The position numbers and the translations under genes are program-made. A stretch of 64,000 nt of DNA, taken from NCBI RefSeq assembly GCF_001039355.2, contig NW_019775480.1, positions 743,977 through 807,976 of the forward strand, in the 5' to 3' direction. Numbering within the stretch: position 1 is the first letter of the stretch; each line of letters opens with the position of its first letter. Origin of the DNA: Lingula anatina (taxonomy: Eukaryota; Brachiopoda; Lingulata; Lingulida; Lingulidae). Positions 61,078-64,000 of this stretch are shown here, piece by piece. The notes under the pieces are model-generated. The model ran no database searches, was not told the origin of the DNA, and saw only the letters and a program-made list of their open reading frames with translations.

Positions 61078-61530
61078 AATTATGAATGAGGTACACATAG
61101 CTTGTTATCAATAGTCTCATCAATAGCTAGCAATACCTATTTTTGGGGAGAAAAAAAAACTCACCCTTTATTTGTGGAGCAATACATTAACATGATTCTA
61201 GGACAATTCTACATGGTGACAATTTCATTCTAGGACCTGTTGATTAAGTATTATTTAAGTTCACTTAAATGTAAAATATAAGTCTCCATTTTCTCAAAAG
61301 GGTGAAATATTCTAAACACTTGAATTGGGAGGGGGGGCTATTTGGGGACTATTGCACAGGGGTAATTGTCCTGGTACCCATCACTGAACTGGTAGATTGT
61401 TAAAAAAAGAACTGCATTTCTTAAAATAGTTTATCAGATAATTTTTGTTAGTTAAGAATATTCATACAATATGGGTAATTGGTTGCATAAAAATCTGGCC
61501 CCATGAGATAATTTACCAAAATGCCAATTT

Positions 61531-62081
61531 CAGGCCTAACCAACTACCAGACTCGGCACCTAAGGATCCTGACTTAACCGGTATATATCGGACCACACTA
61601 CCCGTTTTCAAGGTGTGTGTCAGATCGCATTTCGGAGTATCAGTCAGAACACCGACAGGATGAGCCCACGCTCGGCTGTCACCTTGATTGGATAGTAAAC
61701 GATTGTCGTATTAAATCGCTATATGATTTAAAAACCGGGTGCATAAATTTGAAAGCCACCTAGATGAACCTTAGACTGGCATATTAATCTAATACAATGC
61801 AAAAAAGCCCTATCAAAAGTGGTTAAAGCATTCAAACCGAATGTCGTAAAGTCCCCATATACCCCCATAGAGATAATGAAATAGAGTACTCTAAAGTAAG
61901 AGTACAGTTTAAGGTTGTTCAGCCGAGCGTGGATGAGCCCGCAGTCGTCCTACAAAATTTGTTCTTGGGTATGATACTCCGAAATGCTATCTGACACACA
62001 CCTTGAAAACGGGTAGTGTGGTCCGATATACCGGTTAATTCAGGATCCTTAGGTGCCGAGTCTGGTAGTTGGTTAGGCCTG
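61531..62081. mobile_element. Inverted-repeat element with 5-bp target duplication, interrupted by a MITE
   Basis: The ends CAGGCCTAACCAACTACCAG and its complement begin inverted repeats of about 115 bp. AATTT lies directly outside on both sides (61526-61530 and 62082-62086). The matching intron end of copy 2 (near 59331-59342) has a single AATTT and no insert, so the boundaries and the 5-bp duplication are confirmed by an empty site. The centre holds the hAT-like MITE at 61667-61931. The superfamily is not assigned. Confidence 0.88.
61667..61931. mobile_element. 265-bp hAT-like MITE nested in another element
   Basis: The ends are CACGCTCGGCTG and CAGCCGAGCGTG. GATGAGCC flanks it exactly (61659-61666 and 61932-61939), an 8-bp target-site duplication. 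Its interior matches the outer 200 bp of the arms at 51163-52096, so both belong to one family. Confidence 0.9.
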
Positions 62082-62110
62082 AATTTGTAAAGTGTTGTAC
62101 TTTTTTACAG

Positions 62111-63367
62111 ATGGCAGGCATCATATTAGTACGTGGACATTCACTCTCTAAAAAGTATATTTTGCTGTTTTGCATAAGTGCTACTGCAGTGTTGCTGCTA
62201 TTTTGGAACTACACTCTTTATATGGATGCTGTCATAAAAGTGAAGACAGGCAAAGGTATCAGACTAAGAGGCAATCACAAAAAGGAGCATGAGGCCAATG
62301 GGAATAACACATTGCCATATTCATCACATTTAAATGATAAAATGACAAAAGGTAAAAGGTTTGTCTACCTTGTCAATGCATATACCTGCACAGAAGTGAC
62401 AGGATTAAAAGCTGATAAAGACAGAGATGTTTTCTGGTTAACTTTTAAAGTTGGAGACAAGACGGGAAATATCAATGCTCCAAATTCCACGTGGGGTTCT
62501 GGGCGCAATATGATTTTAGATTATGCAATAGAACAAGCAAAGAACAGAGGTGATGGTGGTTACTTGTACTACATATTCCTTGATAATGATGTTATTTTAC
62601 AAAATCGCTCAGAGCCACATGTGAATTGGAAACCCTGGAGTGAAATGAAAGCAGACCCATATGAAAGATTTGAGGATTTCTTGCTGGAATTTGAACCTGC
62701 AGTTGGTTATGGTAGATATGCAGAACCTTTTCGTCAACACCTTGAGTTGGACAAACCAACTAACATAGGTTGGGATTTCGATGCCTGTTTCAATGCTTTT
62801 CACAGAGACACACTCTCCTTTCTTCTGCCATATGAGACATCAATGGACAATAGTTCCTGGTATAATGCACCATGGATAATGAAGCAGCTAATTTCTATGT
62901 TGTACAATACTCACCGCCTTCAATGTAATTCTGTGTATGTGATAAACAAGTTTTTACACACACAGAAGAGTCCTTCAGAAAAAGGGCTTACTGTTTACAA
63001 GGACAAACAAAATTTTCATATTCCTAGGAATTATCTTCTTCATGCATTGCAACCAATTTTAAAAGCCAATCCTCTGATTAAGAATCATCTCAAAGATGCC
63101 ATTCTTAAAGGGAATACCACTAGACATTTACAAATACGCTATGCCCCAGGTGTTGGACAGAAAAAAGGCAACACATCATACATTGTTACGGATAAATTTA
63201 TCTCAAAATTTTGGGATAAAAACCATGCCTTTGTCAAAGGTAGACTTAAAGCCCGTGCAAAAGTGGCAGATCTTTTAAAACTGGAAGAGAAAGAGAAGAC
63301 AGAATTTGTTCCTGACCCAGTATACTCTTTACCAGATTTTAAGCTGTCACTGGAATCTCCAAAATAG
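62111..63367 (+). CDS. Glycosyltransferase-like type II membrane protein, copy 3
   Basis: A single coding exon of 418 aa. I start at the ATG at 62111, straight after the acceptor TTTTTTACAG, as in copy 2; an in-frame ATG at 62069 lies inside the inserted transposon and is not used. Anchor at about 15-32, stem to about 78, then the core with D158-N-D160. It differs from copies 1 and 2 by YTCTEV in place of KTRTEV (an extra cysteine), WGSGRN in place of WSSGRN, and FRQHLEL in place of YRQHHEL. The C-terminal third, including KTEFVPDPVYSLP, is conserved. Two nested transposons, 551 bp in total, sit in the intron, with their right end 29 bp before the ATG; this places them close to the branch point. 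Function as for copy 1. Confidence 0.7.
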   Translation: MAGIILVRGHSLSKKYILLFCISATAVLLLFWNYTLYMDAVIKVKTGKGIRLRGNHKKEHEANGNNTLPYSSHLNDKMTKGKRFVYLVNAYTCTEVTGLKADKDRDVFWLTFKVGDKTGNINAPNSTWGSGRNMILDYAIEQAKNRGDGGYLYYIFLDNDVILQNRSEPHVNWKPWSEMKADPYERFEDFLLEFEPAVGYGRYAEPFRQHLELDKPTNIGWDFDACFNAFHRDTLSFLLPYETSMDNSSWYNAPWIMKQLISMLYNTHRLQCNSVYVINKFLHTQKSPSEKGLTVYKDKQNFHIPRNYLLHALQPILKANPLIKNHLKDAILKGNTTRHLQIRYAPGVGQKKGNTSYIVTDKFISKFWDKNHAFVKGRLKARAKVADLLKLEEKEKTEFVPDPVYSLPDFKLSLESPK

Positions 63368-63705
63368 TTCAGTGTTTTAAAGGGTACATGCAAGAAATTG
63401 AACATAAATCCAGTTTTGCACTTAGATTGAATTTATATTGGGATTCAGTTGTGGTAACAATTTTTTTCTTCTAAAAGGTCCATACGTAAATTGGAAACTT
63501 TATAAGGAAAGAAATGGTATGGAGATTACTGTATATGCTTCTAAAATAAGTCATTTTTAGAAGCATTAATTGATTTTACTTTGAATTTGCACTTATTGTT
63601 TCATTTGTCATAACCTTTGCAACAATGCACTTTAAATACTCTTGTGCACATCGTTTCCATAGATTGGAATAAGTTAATCTGTTGTGATTGTGAAGCACGT
63701 AAAGG

Positions 63706-63711
63706 AATAAA
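63706..63711 (+). terminator. Poly(A) signal of glycosyltransferase-like copy 3
   Basis: AATAAA about 340 bp after the stop, aligned with those of copies 1 and 2. Similarity to the downstream DNA of copy 2 continues to about 63835 and then ends, marking the edge of the duplicated unit. Confidence 0.5.
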
Positions 63712-64000
63712 AAGAATGAAGGAAGTACACAAAGTTTATTATCAATAGTCCCATCAACAGCTAACAATACCAAGTTAAGTGGAGAAAAATCTCACCTTTT
63801 ATTTGTGGAACAATACATTAACACTATTCTAGGACAATGACCACCTCACATGTAGACTACTGCAACTATTTTTTTTCTATGGCTGTACCAAAGAACAAAT
63901 GAAAAAAACTGCATCAAATTAAAAATATTTCAGGGCATCTTTTTAACCTGCACAGCCAGGGAGACTCGTGTCACACTCGTTTTAAAGCAATTGCACTGGC

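Noticed and set aside
62069-62110. Upstream in-frame ATG extending glycosyltransferase-like copy 3 by 14 codons
   Set aside because: It lies in the inserted transposon and before the splice acceptor; copy 2 starts at the ATG right after the acceptor.
57694-63278. Repeated antisense frames of 64 codons inside the three glycosyltransferase-like genes
   Set aside because: They are shadows of a conserved coding region, present only because the sense strand is conserved.

Overview
The window looks like nuclear DNA of a marine invertebrate, most likely a lophotrochozoan such as a bivalve mollusc or brachiopod. The evidence is AT-rich DNA with spliced genes (GT-AG introns), a clear animal TGFBRAP1/Vps3 gene with 21 coding exons, many TACATGTA and TAGGCCTA-type motifs, microsatellites, and many short non-autonomous DNA transposons. 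The species assignment is inference.

Layout. (1) 5.4-11.4 kb: two paralogous type II membrane proteins of the GDS...DxxH (SGNH/PC-esterase-like) class, each encoded by one coding exon just after a 3' splice site. (2) 12.6-13.3 kb, minus: a three-exon secreted cysteine-rich protein with two inhibitor-cystine-knot (ICK) repeats. (3) 15.8-36.7 kb: a tandem array of an eight-exon gene encoding an N-terminal membrane anchor, a linker and an extracellular domain resembling bacterial family 3 solute-binding proteins. Three copies are intact (342, 347 and 358 aa) and one is a decayed remnant. This is the most unusual gene system in the window. (4) 38.0-52.4 kb, minus: TGFBRAP1, 863 aa, reconstructed in 21 exons. 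Its introns hold a 145-bp satellite carrying nuclear-receptor-type motifs, a 161-bp tandem repeat and a 934-bp foldback transposon. A 374-bp duplication around a single N is probably an assembly error. (5) 57.2-63.4 kb: three tandem copies of a glycosyltransferase-like type II membrane protein with an almost identical core and divergent stems. A nested pair of transposons sits just upstream of the third copy.

Mobile DNA. At least four insertions can be defined by target-site duplications: 8 bp for two hAT-like elements and for one hairpin repeat, and 5 bp for the outer nested element. For the 5-bp case, a paralogous empty site is present in the same window.

Functional theme. Apart from TGFBRAP1, an endosomal tethering factor, the genes encode secreted or single-pass secretory-pathway proteins, mostly in recently expanded families: possible carbohydrate esterases, glycosyltransferases, ligand-binding ectodomains and a knottin. 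I see no tRNA, rRNA or CRISPR.
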